Shown here: positions 8,957-17,409 of the stretch, piece by piece
Layout: each line of letters begins with the position of its first letter
Position numbering within the stretch: the first letter of the stretch is position 1
From: GCA-2731375 sp964344935
GTDB lineage: Bacteria; Pseudomonadota; Alphaproteobacteria; GCA-2731375
Reading direction: 5' to 3'
Length of the DNA stretch: 64,000 bases
Assembly: GCA_964344935.1 (NCBI GenBank)
Contig: CAYFPL010000001.1
Coordinates: forward strand, 1,534,207 to 1,598,206
Translations under genes and position numbers: made by a program
The notes under the pieces: generated by a model
The model's database searches: none
What the model saw: only the letters and a program-made list of their open reading frames with translations
Told to the model about the DNA's origin: nothing

Positions 8957-9463
8957 TTAGGCCTTCAATTCGATCAAAACCTCACTGTCGCGGTCCAGAT
9001 TTTGCAGGATTGATAGCAAATCGTCCTGGCTCAGGGCGACACAACCCTCCGTCGCACCGTATCCGGGCGCGGCGATATGCATGAAAATGGCGCTGCCCCT
9101 GCCCGGCACGACCGGATCGTCATTGTGGCCCAGGACGACGATCAGATCATAGAGATGGTCCTCCCGCCACAGACACTCCGCACTGGCAGCATAGGGAAAT
9201 TTGACGGCTTTATTGTATGCCGGATCGGCTGGGTCGTCGCACCAGCCGTCGTCCGGTTCAAGCTCGCCGACGGGCAGGCGGCAATCGGGGCGCGCCAGGC
9301 GGTCGGGTCGATACAAAAGCCGCCGCAGGGGATAGCGGCCCACAGGTGTGGCGCCATCCCCCTCGACTTTGTCGCTGCGGACGCCGCCACGGCCCAAGGC
9401 ACAGCGGTAGCTTTGACCGCCAAACTCAAGACGGCCGTCCGGGAAAGCACGGATTAGCGCCAT
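8957..9463 (-). CDS. L,D-transpeptidase family protein (YkuD domain)
   Basis: A 168-residue protein made almost entirely of a YkuD domain, the COG3786-like type common in alphaproteobacteria. The catalytic signature is H129 and C141 in FMHIAAPGYGATEGCVAL, a shortened version of the H-x(14-17)-S/T-H-G-C motif, with SEC-like Thr138-Glu139 before Gly-Cys. Such enzymes make 3-3 cross-links or attach proteins to peptidoglycan, but no signal peptide is visible, so either export is non-classical or the role is cytoplasmic/unknown. It stands alone on its strand between a PAS sensor and an uncharacterised gene. Confidence 0.82.
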   Translation of the reverse strand: MALIRAFPDGRLEFGGQSYRCALGRGGVRSDKVEGDGATPVGRYPLRRLLYRPDRLARPDCRLPVGELEPDDGWCDDPADPAYNKAVKFPYAASAECLWREDHLYDLIVVLGHNDDPVVPGRGSAIFMHIAAPGYGATEGCVALSQDDLLSILQNLDRDSEVLIELKA

Positions 9464-9588
9464 ATACGGTCTCGGTGCTAGCTGCGGAAGCTTCGAAACG
9501 GACTGCCATTATAGGGTTTCATTGAAACCTTGGGCGAGAAATCCCACCTCGCCAATTACCGCTATGGCTCCCCGCGGCAGTCTTGAAA

Positions 9589-10521
9589 TCAGGGTTCATC
9601 CCGGCTGTGGGGACGCAGCAGACGGTTTATCTCCAGGCCGGCATCGCGGATCGTGCCTTTGGAGACGGGAGGTAGTTCGCTACCTGCAGTGAGACCCTGG
9701 CGGGAGGCAAAGCGCGGCTTGGAATTGCCGTTGACGCTGGACATCAGGGCCTGAAAGGCGGCCGGGCTCAATTCGGGAATACCCCGGCTGGCGGCTTCGG
9801 TATTGGACAACTGTGCCGTGGTGCCCTTGGCCGCGAAGGGGGTCGGCGCAAGGGGCGGTTGTTCCGACGGCGCATTGGTATCATGACCTCGCAAGAGGGG
9901 GCCTGTCGGCGCGATGCCGCCGTTGTTCGCTGGCCCAGGATCGATGCTGGCCAGTTTCTCCGCCGCAGCGGGAACCGCCTCGGCGGTCGCCTTGGTGGAG
10001 GTCGTCGCAGGCGCCGCTACCGGTGCCGGCTCCAACGTGGCAAGAGTTGGCGTCGTTTGCTTGTTCGACGCCACCGCCGTCTGCACGGTTTCGTCGGCAG
10101 ATCCATCACCCTTGAACAGGGCCAACATGTGGCCGCCGATATCGTCGCCCGTGGCCTCTTCCATGATGGTGTTTATCAGGGAACTGACGAAGCCGATGGG
10201 CCCGCCATAAATCGTGCCGCCGGCCATGCGGGCGGGGGCCGAGATTTGATCGCTGGTCACCGAGCGGTACAGATCACCGATCACCGGCAGATGCTGCAGG
10301 GGATTGATGACGTCCAGTAGATCGGTGAAGTTCAGATTTTCTTTGCCTAGGAAACTGATGTCGGCGACGCCGTCGAAGGCGCCCGCCGTCTCCGCACCAT
10401 CGACAAACTCGTTGCCGCCGTTGCCAGGTATGTGCTGGCCGGGAACGAAGCGTTCACCGCCCCGGGAAATATTCTCCGGCGCGATATGATATGGGTGCGG
10501 CGTGGCTTGGCTAACTGTCAT
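9589..10521 (-). CDS. Uncharacterised protein with conserved-looking N-terminal core and Pro/Ala-rich tail
   Basis: I do not recognise a family. The 310-residue product has no signal peptide or clear transmembrane helix. Residues about 60-135 look structured (LLDVINPLQHLPVIGDLYRS, then GGPIGFVSSLINTIMEEATG), with Gly-rich helices that could associate with a membrane. Residues about 145-250 are a low-complexity Ala/Pro/Thr linker (TLATLEPAPVAAPATTSTKA), followed by a short conserved-looking segment IPELSPAAFQALMSSVNGNS and a basic tail. The pattern (core, disordered linker, short C-terminal motif) suggests a scaffold or interaction protein. It is a monocistronic gene upstream of the putative ribA terminator. 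Confidence 0.6.
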   Translation of the reverse strand: MTVSQATPHPYHIAPENISRGGERFVPGQHIPGNGGNEFVDGAETAGAFDGVADISFLGKENLNFTDLLDVINPLQHLPVIGDLYRSVTSDQISAPARMAGGTIYGGPIGFVSSLINTIMEEATGDDIGGHMLALFKGDGSADETVQTAVASNKQTTPTLATLEPAPVAAPATTSTKATAEAVPAAAEKLASIDPGPANNGGIAPTGPLLRGHDTNAPSEQPPLAPTPFAAKGTTAQLSNTEAASRGIPELSPAAFQALMSSVNGNSKPRFASRQGLTAGSELPPVSKGTIRDAGLEINRLLRPHSRDEP

Positions 10522-10594
10522 AGGCCAAAAGATGCAAGAAGCAAGCCAATATCGGCGGCAATAAATTCAACGGCTTAGCGGGGAAATCTGTAGC

Positions 10595-10615
10595 GCCCGG
10601 CAAATCCTGCCGGGC
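10595..10615 (-). terminator. Stem-loop, likely ribA transcription terminator
   Basis: A perfect 8-bp stem (GCCCGGCA / TGCCGGGC) with a 5-base loop lies 26 bases past the ribA stop, between ribA and the next minus-strand gene. On the minus strand only a weak T-rich tail follows (CTACAGATTT), so intrinsic termination may be partial. Confidence 0.45.
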
Positions 10616-10640
10616 AAACGTTTCGTGTCTGCGCCGCGAC

Positions 10641-11744
10641 TCAAAGCAAATGACCGGAGCGGTCTTTCTTTGTTTGCAGATAATACTCGTTGTGCACGTT
10701 GGCGGGAAACTGATGCGCCACCCGCTCCACCACCGAAACGCCACACGCCTCCAGTCCCGCCACCTTGTCCGGGTTGTTGGTCAGCAGCCGAATTTTCGAG
10801 AAACCCAGCAGTTCCAGCATTTTCGCCGCCGGCAGAAAGATGCGTTCATCGGCATCAAAGCCCAGGCGCAAGTTGGCCTCGATGGTGTCGAAACCCTCTG
10901 CCTGCAGGCTGTAGGCCCGCAGTTTGTTCATCAGCCCGATGCCCCGGCCTTCCTGCGCCAGGTAAAGCAGCACACCGGCGCCCTGTTCGGCCATCATGGC
11001 TATGGCGCCCTGTAGCTGTTGCCCGCAATCGCATTTCAGCGAAGCCAGGAGGTCGCCCGTGAAACATTCGGAATGCAACCGCGTTAGCACCGGGGAATGA
11101 CGGTCGGGATCGCCGACGATAATCGCCAAGTGTTCGACCCCGCCATCAGCAGGCCGAAAGGCGATCAGACGACAGTCTTCAGCGCCCGCCAGCGGCACCG
11201 GCGCTTCCGCTACCTGGCGCAGAGTTAGAGCGGCGGCGGCTTCATACTCGGTGACTTGTCCAACAGTGACCGTCTGATAACCGTGTTCCGCGCTGAAGAC
11301 GTCCGTTTCGTCCTTGATCTGCACAACGACCGCGGAAGGCAGCAGCCGCGCCGCCTTGGCCAATTGCACCGCCGCCGTCTCGGTTTCATGGGGCAGGCGG
11401 CGATCACGCCGGAACGGGCCGCGCAGGGGTTGGGAGAGATCCACGCTGCCATCCGCCAGGGTTTGCACCAAACCCACATCGGTGTTCTTGTCCACATGCA
11501 GCAGCACCACGCCGGTGCCCGTCGGCTTGATGTGCAGGGCCCGGGCGCGGCTCTCCGTCAATACCAGTATTGCGGCGCCGGCACCCCAATCGCAAAGATT
11601 TGCCAAACTGTCCGGGTCTGCCTGTTCGGCGGCAAGAGCCAAAGCATGGTCGCCATCGTCGGATTCGAGCAGCACCGGGCGGCCGCCGCGGTATTCTGCG
11701 ATGGCCCGGTCGACGGCGACGACATTGTTGCTGGTGGCAGTCAT
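10641..11744 (-). CDS. ribA: GTP cyclohydrolase II with degenerate RibB-like N-terminal domain
   Basis: Converts GTP to the first pyrimidine intermediate of riboflavin synthesis, formate and pyrophosphate. The C-terminal half (about residues 190-367) is a complete GTP cyclohydrolase II: zinc ligands C227, C238 and C240 (HSECFTGDLLASLKCDCG), the EGRGIGL loop at 265-271 and LLTNNPDKV. The N-terminal half resembles 3,4-dihydroxy-2-butanone-4-phosphate synthase but the acidic REDEGD-type motif is replaced by LLESDDGDHA and the GHTEAAVDL motif by PHETETAAVQL, so RibB activity is doubtful. This fused, worn arrangement is known in alphaproteobacteria. No FMN riboswitch is visible upstream. Confidence 0.9.
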   Translation of the reverse strand: MTATSNNVVAVDRAIAEYRGGRPVLLESDDGDHALALAAEQADPDSLANLCDWGAGAAILVLTESRARALHIKPTGTGVVLLHVDKNTDVGLVQTLADGSVDLSQPLRGPFRRDRRLPHETETAAVQLAKAARLLPSAVVVQIKDETDVFSAEHGYQTVTVGQVTEYEAAAALTLRQVAEAPVPLAGAEDCRLIAFRPADGGVEHLAIIVGDPDRHSPVLTRLHSECFTGDLLASLKCDCGQQLQGAIAMMAEQGAGVLLYLAQEGRGIGLMNKLRAYSLQAEGFDTIEANLRLGFDADERIFLPAAKMLELLGFSKIRLLTNNPDKVAGLEACGVSVVERVAHQFPANVHNEYYLQTKKDRSGHLL

Positions 11745-11902
11745 GATTGCCCCGGACCATATACCCTGGCGTCCGGTTTAGCGAACTTTTTGGCGGTTTC
11801 TGTCTAACATTCCTTTACTGCGCGGTTGCGCTTTCGCTTGCCGCCACGACACCGCCTGCCTATATCTAGAGCGATCCATTGACGGTACGAGGCGGGGTAG
11901 AA

Positions 11903-12589
11903 ATGACGGCGAAAAAGATCCTACTTGTAGATGATGAGGATACCCTGCGCGGCGCCTTGGCCGAGCAATTGGAGATGCATGAGGAGTTCAGCACATTTCA
12001 GGCCCATTCCGGCGCGGAGGCGCTGGAAACTGCCAAAGATGACCATTTCGACCTGATCCTGCTGGATGTGGGCCTCGGCGACCTGGACGGCCGGGAAGTC
12101 TGCAAGATGCTGCGCAAGGCCGGCGTCAAATGTCCCATCATCATGTTGACCGCCGCCGATAGTGATGCCGATACCATACTGGGCCTCGAATCTGGCGCCA
12201 ATGATTACGTCACTAAACCCTTCAAATTTGCCGTTCTTTTGGCCCGCATACGTTCACATCTGCGTCAGCACGAACAGTCCGAAGATGCGGTTTTCTCCAT
12301 TGGACCCTATACCTTCCGGCCCTCAGCGAAGTTGCTGCTGGAGAACGACAGCAATCAGAAAGTGCGCCTGACGGAAAAAGAAACTTCGATCCTGAAATAC
12401 CTCTTCCGTGCCGGCGACAAGGCGGTCAGCCGGGACGTGCTGTTGAACGAGGTCTGGGGTTATAACGCCGGCGTCACCACACACACCCTGGAAACCCATA
12501 TCTACCGTCTGCGCCAGAAGATCGAGAGTGATCCCTCTTCGGCGGAAATTCTGGTCACCGAACCGGGCGGCTACCGCCTGGTGCCATAG
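11903..12589 (+). CDS. OmpR/PhoB-type response regulator transcription factor
   Basis: DNA-binding response regulator of 228 residues. The receiver (1-120) has acidic residues D10-D11-E12, phospho-acceptor D55 (LILLDVGLGDLDG), the Thr in IIMLTA and Lys in VTKPF. A winged-helix effector domain (about 130-228) contains LTEKETSILKYLFRAGDKAV and HTLETHIYRLRQKIE. ATG at 11903 is chosen because GAGGCGGGG precedes it and the receiver begins at once; an upstream TTG at 11879 would add eight unlikely residues. No sensor kinase is adjacent, so it is an orphan here. The CoA-transferase genes start 8 bases downstream, perhaps by read-through. Confidence 0.92.
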   Translation: MTAKKILLVDDEDTLRGALAEQLEMHEEFSTFQAHSGAEALETAKDDHFDLILLDVGLGDLDGREVCKMLRKAGVKCPIIMLTAADSDADTILGLESGANDYVTKPFKFAVLLARIRSHLRQHEQSEDAVFSIGPYTFRPSAKLLLENDSNQKVRLTEKETSILKYLFRAGDKAVSRDVLLNEVWGYNAGVTTHTLETHIYRLRQKIESDPSSAEILVTEPGGYRLVP

Positions 12590-12597
12590 CCGGCGTC

Positions 12598-13275
12598 GTG
12601 ATCGACAAAACCGTCAGCGGCATGGACGCTGCCCTGGCGGGTCTGACCTCCGGTGCTTCGTTGATGATCAGCGGCTTCGGCAACGCTGGTATTCCAGGCA
12701 ATTTGATCCGTGCTCTGGCCTCCAAGGATGCGAGGGACCTGACGCTGATCATCAATGCCGTGCGGCGCGTCGATGATTGCGACCCGCGCCTATTCGCCGA
12801 AGGGCGCATTTCCCATGTCATCACCACTGCCTTTCGCGGACCGGGCCGCGCGCCCACGAACTTCGAGACGCAATGGCGCCGCGGCGAGGTGAAATTGGAA
12901 ATTGTCCCTCAGGGCACCTTCGCCGAACGCATCCGCGCCGGTGGGGCGGGAATACCTGCCTTTTACACGCCCACCGCGGCAGGCACCGACCTGGCGGCCG
13001 GGCGGGAGCAGCGGGCCTTTGGCGACAGAATGTGCGTCTTGGAACATGCCCTGCGCGCCGATTTTGCGCTTTTGCGGGCGCAAAAGGCGGACCGGTTCGG
13101 CAACCTCAATTTTAGCGGCACCCAGGCGAACTTTGGCACCGCCATGGCCGCGGCCGCGGATACCGCCGTGGTTGAAGTGGCGGAGATTTCGGAGACGCCT
13201 CTACCACCCGAACAAGTGCACCTTCCCGGTATCTATGTGGACCGGGTGCTGCAGGCGGACCGGGTGGACTTGTGA
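12598..13275 (+). CDS. 3-oxoacid CoA-transferase, subunit A
   Basis: Alpha subunit of a family I CoA-transferase (SCOT/PcaI/AtoD type) that exchanges CoA between an acyl-CoA such as succinyl-CoA and a 3-oxoacid. The 225-residue protein begins at GTG (VIDKTVSGMDAALAGLTSGA) and has the CoA-transferase signature region SLMISGFGNAGIPGNLIRAL and later GIPAFYTPTAAGTDLA and ALLRAQKADRFGNLNFSGT. Its stop overlaps the subunit B start (TGATG), showing coupled translation. The substrate cannot be read from sequence; PcaI-like (3-oxoadipate) and ScoA-like use are both possible. Confidence 0.88.
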   Translation: MIDKTVSGMDAALAGLTSGASLMISGFGNAGIPGNLIRALASKDARDLTLIINAVRRVDDCDPRLFAEGRISHVITTAFRGPGRAPTNFETQWRRGEVKLEIVPQGTFAERIRAGGAGIPAFYTPTAAGTDLAAGREQRAFGDRMCVLEHALRADFALLRAQKADRFGNLNFSGTQANFGTAMAAAADTAVVEVAEISETPLPPEQVHLPGIYVDRVLQADRVDL

Positions 13276-13961
13276 TGCCAGTGCCTTTGAGCCGCGAGCA
13301 GATGGCCTGGCGCGCCGCCCAGGACCTCCCCGACGGCGCCTACGTCAATCTTGGCTTGGGCGTGCCAGTCCTGGCCGCCGATTTCACGCCGTCCGGCCGG
13401 GAGATTTTTTTCCAATCGGAGAACGGCATACTAGGCGTTGGCCCGGTTCCGGCATCCGGCGACGCCGATCCGGAGTTGGTGGACGCGGGCAGCCGCCTCG
13501 TCACCTTGCGCCCCGGCGCTTCCATTTTCGACTCGGCGGCCTCCTTCGCCATGATCCGTGGCGGACATGTGGATATCACCATTCTCGGCGCCTTCGAAGT
13601 CGCGGCCAACGGCGATCTGGCCAACTGGGATGCACAGGTTCCCGACAAGGGCCCCTTGATTGGCGGTGCCATGGACCTGGCCGTAGGTGCCCGGTCGGTG
13701 CATGTGATCATGCGCCATCAGACCAACGAGGGTTCACCCCGCCTGGTGCAGCAATGTAGCTATCCCCTAACGGCAGCCGGCGTGGTCAAACGCCTCTACA
13801 CCGACCTAGCGGTCCTGGATGTGACGCCCGATGGCTTCCTGGTTCGGGAAATCCTGGACGGCCTGGATCGGGCCGATCTGGCCGCTGCAACCGGCGCACC
13901 GTTGAAATTCGCCGATGATTGCCGCGGACTGTGGGTACCGGCTTTGCCTGCAGACCGCTAG
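13275..13961 (+). CDS. 3-oxoacid CoA-transferase, subunit B
   Basis: Beta subunit carrying the catalytic glutamate of a family I CoA-transferase. The active-site motif SENGILGVGP is present, with Glu forming the enzyme-CoA thioester, followed by the Gly-rich HVDITILGAFEVAANGDLAN and GGAMDLAVGARSVHVIM. Length (228 residues) is normal. ATG at 13275 overlaps the subunit A stop by one base; a GTG three bases upstream is also possible. The pair faces a convergent FAD-oxidoreductase gene seven bases away. Confidence 0.9.
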   Translation: MPVPLSREQMAWRAAQDLPDGAYVNLGLGVPVLAADFTPSGREIFFQSENGILGVGPVPASGDADPELVDAGSRLVTLRPGASIFDSAASFAMIRGGHVDITILGAFEVAANGDLANWDAQVPDKGPLIGGAMDLAVGARSVHVIMRHQTNEGSPRLVQQCSYPLTAAGVVKRLYTDLAVLDVTPDGFLVREILDGLDRADLAAATGAPLKFADDCRGLWVPALPADR

Positions 13962-13967
13962 GCCAAT

Positions 13968-15134
13968 TCAGGCGGTGAAGCCCACTTCGATCAAGGGTTC
14001 ATCATCGATCACCCGCTGATAGGACATCCGGCTCAGATCGATCGTCTGGTAGCCGCCGTCAAGCAGCAGTTCCGTCATGGCCCGGCCGATGGCAGGACCC
14101 TTTTGCAGGCCGGCACCGGTAAAGCCGGTCGCGACATAAAAGTTGTCCAGGCCGCCGATCCATTTGCCGATGATGGTGTTGCCATCCATATGGTTGAAGG
14201 CATAGTGCCCGGCCCAGGCCCGCTTCATTTGCAAAGCCTCGAAAGCAGGCACCCTTTGCGCCAGGACCGGCCAGAAACGGCTCTCGAACTGGTCATAATT
14301 GATGTCCCAGTTGAAGCCGAAGGGCACGTCGACGTCCGTCAGCCCGGCAGTGAAGCCCGCGCCTTCCTGGCGGAAGGCGACGCCGCCGGGATTCTTGGTC
14401 AGGGGCAGGGTTTCCACCTCGCCGCGGATTTCAAAATAGAAGGTGTTGCGGCTGAGCGGTTTAACCGGCACCTTCATGCCCACCATTTCGCAGATTTCCG
14501 GGCCCCAGGCCCCAGCTACGTTGACGATGATATCGCCGGCGATGCGTTCGCCGGATTCCAACACCACCGCGCGCGCGAGGCCGCCGGAGGTCTCGATGTC
14601 CACTACCTTGTCTTTGACGAAGTCGACGCCCAGGCTGATGGCCTTGCGGCGGAAGCCGGTGACCGCGGCATGGGGGTCGATGAAACCATCCTGGGGGCCG
14701 TGGATGGCGGCATCCACGTCGTCCACGTACATGGACGGAAAACGCTTGGCCAGCTCTACCTTATCGATCAAGTCGTTGGGCACGCCCAAGCTGGTCTGAA
14801 CCTTCCAACTCTCTTCCGCTTCGGCTACGTACTTGCTGCCCGAGACCAGAAACAAATAGCCGTATTCTAGAAAGTCGAAGCTGCCCGGCTGTCCGTCCAC
14901 ATCCATCAGCCGTGCGAAATCCTTGTAGACCTCGCGGCCATAGCGCGACATTTCGATATTCTCCGGCAGCCCGTGCATGAGGCGCACGCCGCCGGAGGAC
15001 CGGGGTGCGGCGGCAAATTCATAAGTGGGATCCGGTTCAATCACGCAGACATCGCCGGACCGCCCGGTCATGGCCAGATGATAGGCGATGGAAGAGCCCA
15101 TGATGCTGCCGCCGATAATGATAATGTCCGCCAC
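13968..15134 (-). CDS. FAD-dependent oxidoreductase (DAO family, sarcosine oxidase-like)
   Basis: A 388-residue D-amino-acid-oxidase-fold flavoprotein. The dinucleotide-binding motif lies at the very N-terminus (IIIIGGSIMGSSIAYHLA), with the second glycine position relaxed to Ser. GDIIVNVAGAWGPEICEMVG and the C-terminal FYVATGFTGAGLQKGPAIGR are characteristic of glycine/sarcosine oxidase-like enzymes. Members oxidise N-methyl or secondary amines or hydroxy acids; the actual substrate is unknown. It is divergent from the mlrC-family gene 81 bases away, which suggests a linked amine or peptide catabolic function, but that is inference. Confidence 0.88.
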   Translation of the reverse strand: MADIIIIGGSIMGSSIAYHLAMTGRSGDVCVIEPDPTYEFAAAPRSSGGVRLMHGLPENIEMSRYGREVYKDFARLMDVDGQPGSFDFLEYGYLFLVSGSKYVAEAEESWKVQTSLGVPNDLIDKVELAKRFPSMYVDDVDAAIHGPQDGFIDPHAAVTGFRRKAISLGVDFVKDKVVDIETSGGLARAVVLESGERIAGDIIVNVAGAWGPEICEMVGMKVPVKPLSRNTFYFEIRGEVETLPLTKNPGGVAFRQEGAGFTAGLTDVDVPFGFNWDINYDQFESRFWPVLAQRVPAFEALQMKRAWAGHYAFNHMDGNTIIGKWIGGLDNFYVATGFTGAGLQKGPAIGRAMTELLLDGGYQTIDLSRMSYQRVIDDEPLIEVGFTA

Positions 15135-15215
15135 GACCGTTCACTCCCGCTTGCCGTCTCGGGCTCATGGTATAGGTTCGGGACACGCTTACGAAACAGC
15201 AAAAAGTATCGATCC

Positions 15216-16712
15216 ATGGCCAGAATAGCGATCGCCGGCTTCATGCACGAAACCAACTGCTTCGTGCCCGGCGTTACCGACTATGAACATTTCGCCCGCC
15301 CGGCCGACCGCCCCGGCATTCTGCGCGGGGAGGAGATCCTGCTGGAATTCGCCGAACAGGGGGCGGCTTCCGCGGGCTTCATCGCCGGCAACGATGGCAA
15401 CCATGAACTGGCGCCATTGCTGTGGACTTCGACCACGCCGGGGGCAACGGTTACGGCGCACGCTTACGAGCGCATCGCCAGTGAAATCCTGACTCGGCTT
15501 TCCGACGTTTTGCCCGTGGACGGGGTCTATCTGGACCTGCACGGCGCCATGGTGTCCGAGCGCCATCCGGACGGCGAAGGGGAACTTCTGGCCCGGGTCC
15601 GTGATGTGGTAGGCGACGCCGTTCCCATCGTCATCTCCCTGGACTATCACGCCAATATCACGCCCCGCATTGTGGCCCTGGCGGATGCCATCCTGCCCTA
15701 TCACACCTATCCCCATGTGGATCAGCACGCCACGGGCAAGCGGGCGGCGGCGGCCATGAAGCGGCTGTTGATCGAGGGCAGGCCCCAGGGCCGGGCCCTG
15801 AGACAACTGCCGTTCCTGTTGCCGTTGAACTATCAATGCACTTTGGTGGAACCATCCAAGGGCATTGTGGAAGCCACGATCGCCCGGCAGACGGATGAGA
15901 TGTTGTCGCTTGCCTATCTGGCCGGCTTTCCCCCCTCCGACCTGGCGGAATGTGGGCCGACCGTCAGTTGCCATGCCTACAGCCAAGAAGCGGCGGACGG
16001 CGCGGTGGACGAGATCGCCCAGATGATTGCACTCAAGGAAGCGGAATTCGCCGAACCTCTGCTCTCGCCGGATGAAGCCGTGCGGGAAGCCATGCGGCTA
16101 GCAGAAACCGCAGATAGACCCATCGTCATCGCCGATACCCAGGACAATCCTGGCTGTGGCGGCAGCGGCGATACGGTGGGCATGCTATCTGCCCTGGTCG
16201 GTGCGGATGCCCAGGGTGCCGTATTCGGCGGCGTGGCAGACGAGTTGGCGGCCGCCGCCGCCCATGAAGCTGGGATCGGGGCCGAAATCGATTTGGCCTT
16301 GGGCGGTCGCACTGACCTGCCCGGCGTTGAGCCCTTCCATGGCCGCTTCAAGGTGGAGGCCTTGGACGGGGGCACCTTTCAATCCACCGGCCCCGTCGCC
16401 CAGGGCAAGACCTATCGGGTGGGGCCATCGGCATTGCTCGTCATCGGCGGCGTCAGGGTTGTAGTAACATCCCGCCGGGTACAGGCCCTCGACCGCAGCG
16501 TATTCGAGCATCTGGGCGTGGTTCTGGAAGATCAGAAGATCATTGTTCTTAAATCCACCTGCCACTACCGGGCCCATTTCGACCCTATCGCCGAGACCAC
16601 CTTTGCCGCCCTGGCGCCGGGCGGCTATCTGGCCAATCCGGCCCATTGCGCCTACACCAAGCTGCGCCCCGGGGTGCGTTACTATCCTCTTGGCCCCGTA
16701 AGCGGGGCTTAG
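15216..16712 (+). CDS. M81 family metallopeptidase (MlrC-like)
   Basis: A 498-residue protein of the M81 family, named for MlrC, which finishes degradation of the cyanobacterial toxin microcystin; most members act on unknown peptides. It starts MARIAIAGFMHETNCFVPG, with a putative zinc-binding His-Glu, has VYLDLHGAMVSE, ISLDYHANIT and YHTYPHVD in the N-terminal DUF1485 part and the DTQDNPGCGGSGDT motif at the start of the C-terminal domain. ATG at 15216 begins the conserved N-terminus. Family membership is secure. Microcystin breakdown is not supported because no mlrA or mlrB is nearby. Confidence 0.88.
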   Translation: MARIAIAGFMHETNCFVPGVTDYEHFARPADRPGILRGEEILLEFAEQGAASAGFIAGNDGNHELAPLLWTSTTPGATVTAHAYERIASEILTRLSDVLPVDGVYLDLHGAMVSERHPDGEGELLARVRDVVGDAVPIVISLDYHANITPRIVALADAILPYHTYPHVDQHATGKRAAAAMKRLLIEGRPQGRALRQLPFLLPLNYQCTLVEPSKGIVEATIARQTDEMLSLAYLAGFPPSDLAECGPTVSCHAYSQEAADGAVDEIAQMIALKEAEFAEPLLSPDEAVREAMRLAETADRPIVIADTQDNPGCGGSGDTVGMLSALVGADAQGAVFGGVADELAAAAAHEAGIGAEIDLALGGRTDLPGVEPFHGRFKVEALDGGTFQSTGPVAQGKTYRVGPSALLVIGGVRVVVTSRRVQALDRSVFEHLGVVLEDQKIIVLKSTCHYRAHFDPIAETTFAALAPGGYLANPAHCAYTKLRPGVRYYPLGPVSGA

Positions 16713-16803
16713 GCAGACGCCCTGCCTTGCTGGGGGATAGGCGGCGGATTATGTTGGGGTCGGAAACGCAAACATCACGTTATTTTGCCGGGAGTAAACC
16801 ATC

Positions 16804-17409
16804 ATGAAAATCTTTCACGCCCCCAATACCCGTTCCGTCCGCATCGTCTGGCTGTGCGAGGAACTGGGCCTGGATTACGAACTACAGATGTTCAAGCTCG
16901 GCGACGGCTCCATGCGGGATCCGGAGTATCTGAAGGTCCATCCCATGGCCCGGGTACCGTCCTTGCAGGATGGTGATGTAACGATCTTCGAGTCCGGCGC
17001 CATCGTGGAATATATTCTGGCGAAATACGGCGATGGCCGCATGCGGCCGCCGGTGGAGTCCCCCGACTTCCCCGCTTATCTGCAGTGGCTGCATTATGCC
17101 GAAGGCATGATCATGCCACATGTGAACATCCTGGTGGTCGAGACCATCCTGCTGCCGGAGGACCGGCGCAACCCGGTCAATATCGATCGGTCCACCAAGC
17201 AGCTAACGCGTATGCTGGGTGCCGTCGATCAGGCATTGGAAGGCAAGGATTTTCTGGCCGGCGAATTTTCCGGCGCCGACATCATGACCGGGCACGCCTG
17301 CACCGTCGCGGCCCGCCTGGGCGCCGATATTTCCGACAAACCCAACGTCTCTGCCTATATCAAACGGCTCAACGACCGGCCGGGCCTGCAGAAAGCTTTC
17401 GCAACCTAG
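16804..17409 (+). CDS. Glutathione S-transferase family protein
   Basis: A canonical two-domain GST of 201 residues. The N-terminal thioredoxin fold begins MKIFHAPNTRSVRIVWLCEE, with a Ser (RSVRI) in the position that activates glutathione in many bacterial GSTs, the cis-Pro in ARVPSLQDGD and the gamma-glutamyl contact in TIFESGAIVEYI. The C-terminal helical domain includes FLAGEFSGADIMTGHAC. The substrate is unknown. The stop overlaps the convergent downstream gene by four bases. Confidence 0.9.
   Translation: MKIFHAPNTRSVRIVWLCEELGLDYELQMFKLGDGSMRDPEYLKVHPMARVPSLQDGDVTIFESGAIVEYILAKYGDGRMRPPVESPDFPAYLQWLHYAEGMIMPHVNILVVETILLPEDRRNPVNIDRSTKQLTRMLGAVDQALEGKDFLAGEFSGADIMTGHACTVAARLGADISDKPNVSAYIKRLNDRPGLQKAFAT

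Noticed and set aside
11745..11902. FMN riboswitch upstream of ribA
   Set aside because: The conserved junction sequences of the RFN element are not visible and the divergent gap is too short for a full element plus a promoter.
15216..16712. Microcystin-degradation locus
   Set aside because: The M81 family is broad, and mlrA, mlrB and mlrD are not seen nearby, so the microcystin role is not supported.
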